Assembly (NCBI RefSeq): GCF_019578655.1
Contig: NC_063259.1
Span: 28,197,277-28,261,276, forward strand
DNA length: 64,000 nt
Direction of reading: 5' to 3'
From: Ricinus communis
Taxonomy: Eukaryota; Streptophyta; Magnoliopsida; Malpighiales; Euphorbiaceae
Shown: positions 63,070 to 64,000 of the stretch, piece after piece
How the letters are laid out: every line of letters begins with the position of its first letter
How positions within the stretch are numbered: the first letter of the stretch is position 1
Made by a program: the position numbers and the translations under genes
Notes under the pieces: generated by a model
What the model saw: the letters and a program-made list of their open reading frames with translations, nothing else
What the model was told of the DNA's origin: nothing
The model's database searches: none

Positions 63070-64000
63070 GATTTGAATGAAAATGAACTTAGGGTTTTAT
63101 GTCTAGTCTAGAAATAAAAAGATGAAAAGAAGGACAACAGAACTTAGAGATAAATGGTAGCGGAAGTGGTTTCTATTGTAAACTTGTAGCGGTTGCCTTC
63201 TTCAATATGTAAGGGAATCAACTCTGTTGTTTTCTTTCTCTACTTTTCTCCTCTTATTGCCAATTTCCTCTATTTCCCTGCTTAGGGAAGAACACAACTG
63301 ATGAAACACTCTACTTCTTTTCGGAAAAAAAAGAAAAGTTACACCAAAAATTATATAGCACTATTTAGATTAAGGACTATCAAAATCTAAAAATCGATCT
63401 TTTTCAAGCCAAAAAAGATCAAAATCTACGAGAACATTTAAATGCGCCATTACAGTATTAATGAATTATTATAACTTTTTTTTAAAAAAATTTAATTTAT
63501 ATTTTACGTTCAGATGAAAGTTTTAGAATGAATTTATGAATTTTAATTGAATCCAAAGGATACAATATATGAATAATATAATTAGTTTCAATATGTCGAT
63601 TTTTTCTCCACCACCTATTTCGTACTTAGGAGAATCATTGATGCTATTTAGCAGTATCATTAAATATTGTACTGCACACATAGATTCAAAATAATGGCTT
63701 TGTGAAAAGGATTGCTACTCAAATGAAACTTGAACTCCCACTGAAGGTACAAAACAAAGCTATTCTACTATTTGGGGAAACCCAATTGAATTCTTAATTG
63801 TATATTTTGTCTCATTTTCCTTTTCGAAAAAGGTTTAATTAAATCCAAATCGATAACGCAATTAGCAATCAAAAATCTCAACAAGAAAATGGAATAAAAT
63901 TCCAAGATGCAACTATCCTCATCGTTGCAGTCGGTGAGGATGGAAGCCACTGCCAATCAAAGCAAACGGCGGCCAAAACAATAGCTGCGAGGGAAGCGAG
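63070..64000. other. 3' flank of CASP-like gene, no gene recognised
   Basis: AT-rich 3' UTR and intergenic DNA. The last 120 bases are less AT-rich and open on the minus strand, which may be the edge of another gene lying outside the window; this is not strong enough to call. Confidence 0.45.

Noticed and set aside
63768..63956. 62-codon minus-strand frame
   Set aside because: It is built largely of AT-rich chance codons in the CASP-like 3' flank, and no family was recognised.
63880..64000. Minus-strand open stretch at the right window edge, less AT-rich than its surroundings
   Set aside because: Two frames are open, neither shows a recognisable domain or clear splice sites, and the gene, if any, would be cut by the window.

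Overview
This is a stretch of nuclear genome from a woody-type eudicot. The evidence is split genes with GT-AG introns, very AT-rich intergenic DNA with many microsatellites, and plant-specific families (NAC, CASP-like, a NO VEIN-type ATPase, an At1g54610-type kinase). A rosid such as Malpighiales fits the protein flavour, but the sequence alone does not prove it. There are ten supported host genes, one unrecognised 41-residue membrane microprotein, a tandem proteasome-gene array with two broken copies, an endogenous plant pararetrovirus relic, and several smaller repeat or transposon remnants.

Layout. 1-1.1 kb (+): 3' end of a DHHC protein S-acyltransferase. 1.9-2.9 kb (-): TIM8, a mitochondrial small Tim chaperone, with telo-box and site II promoter motifs. 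7.2-8.2 kb (+): a NAC factor whose second intron appears to be GC-AG. 10.4-11.5 kb (+): an unrecognised acidic protein with an N-myristoylation-type start and an exitron-like intron. 12.3-19.8 kb (-): a 1712-residue NO VEIN-like histidine-kinase-fold ATPase with about five internal repeats; its 2.4 kb intron holds a MITE-like element, an ATT microsatellite and a long foldback. 21.4-26.1 kb (-): a CDK-like serine/threonine kinase. 29.3-35.3 kb (+): an array of the 20S proteasome alpha subunit PAC1, with a 3' stub, a frameshifted copy and an intact copy. 38.8 kb (+): the microprotein. 40.1-42.7 kb (-): UBC27, an E2 with a UBA domain. 43.1-48.9 kb (-): a decayed Caulimoviridae-like provirus with its promoter. 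48.9-50.1 kb: a satellite-like array. 54.3-57.9 kb (+): an ATOS/FAM214-type protein. 62.3-63.1 kb (+): a CASP-like membrane protein.

The genes do not form a pathway or operon. Two ubiquitin-proteasome genes (PAC1 and UBC27) lie within 5 kb of each other, probably by chance. The most notable arrangement is that the pararetroviral promoter lies about 0.63 kb upstream of the UBC27 start codon and points at it. The proteasome array shows graded decay of recent duplicates. Exon borders were placed by hand from splice consensus, reading frame and family knowledge; no alignments were run.
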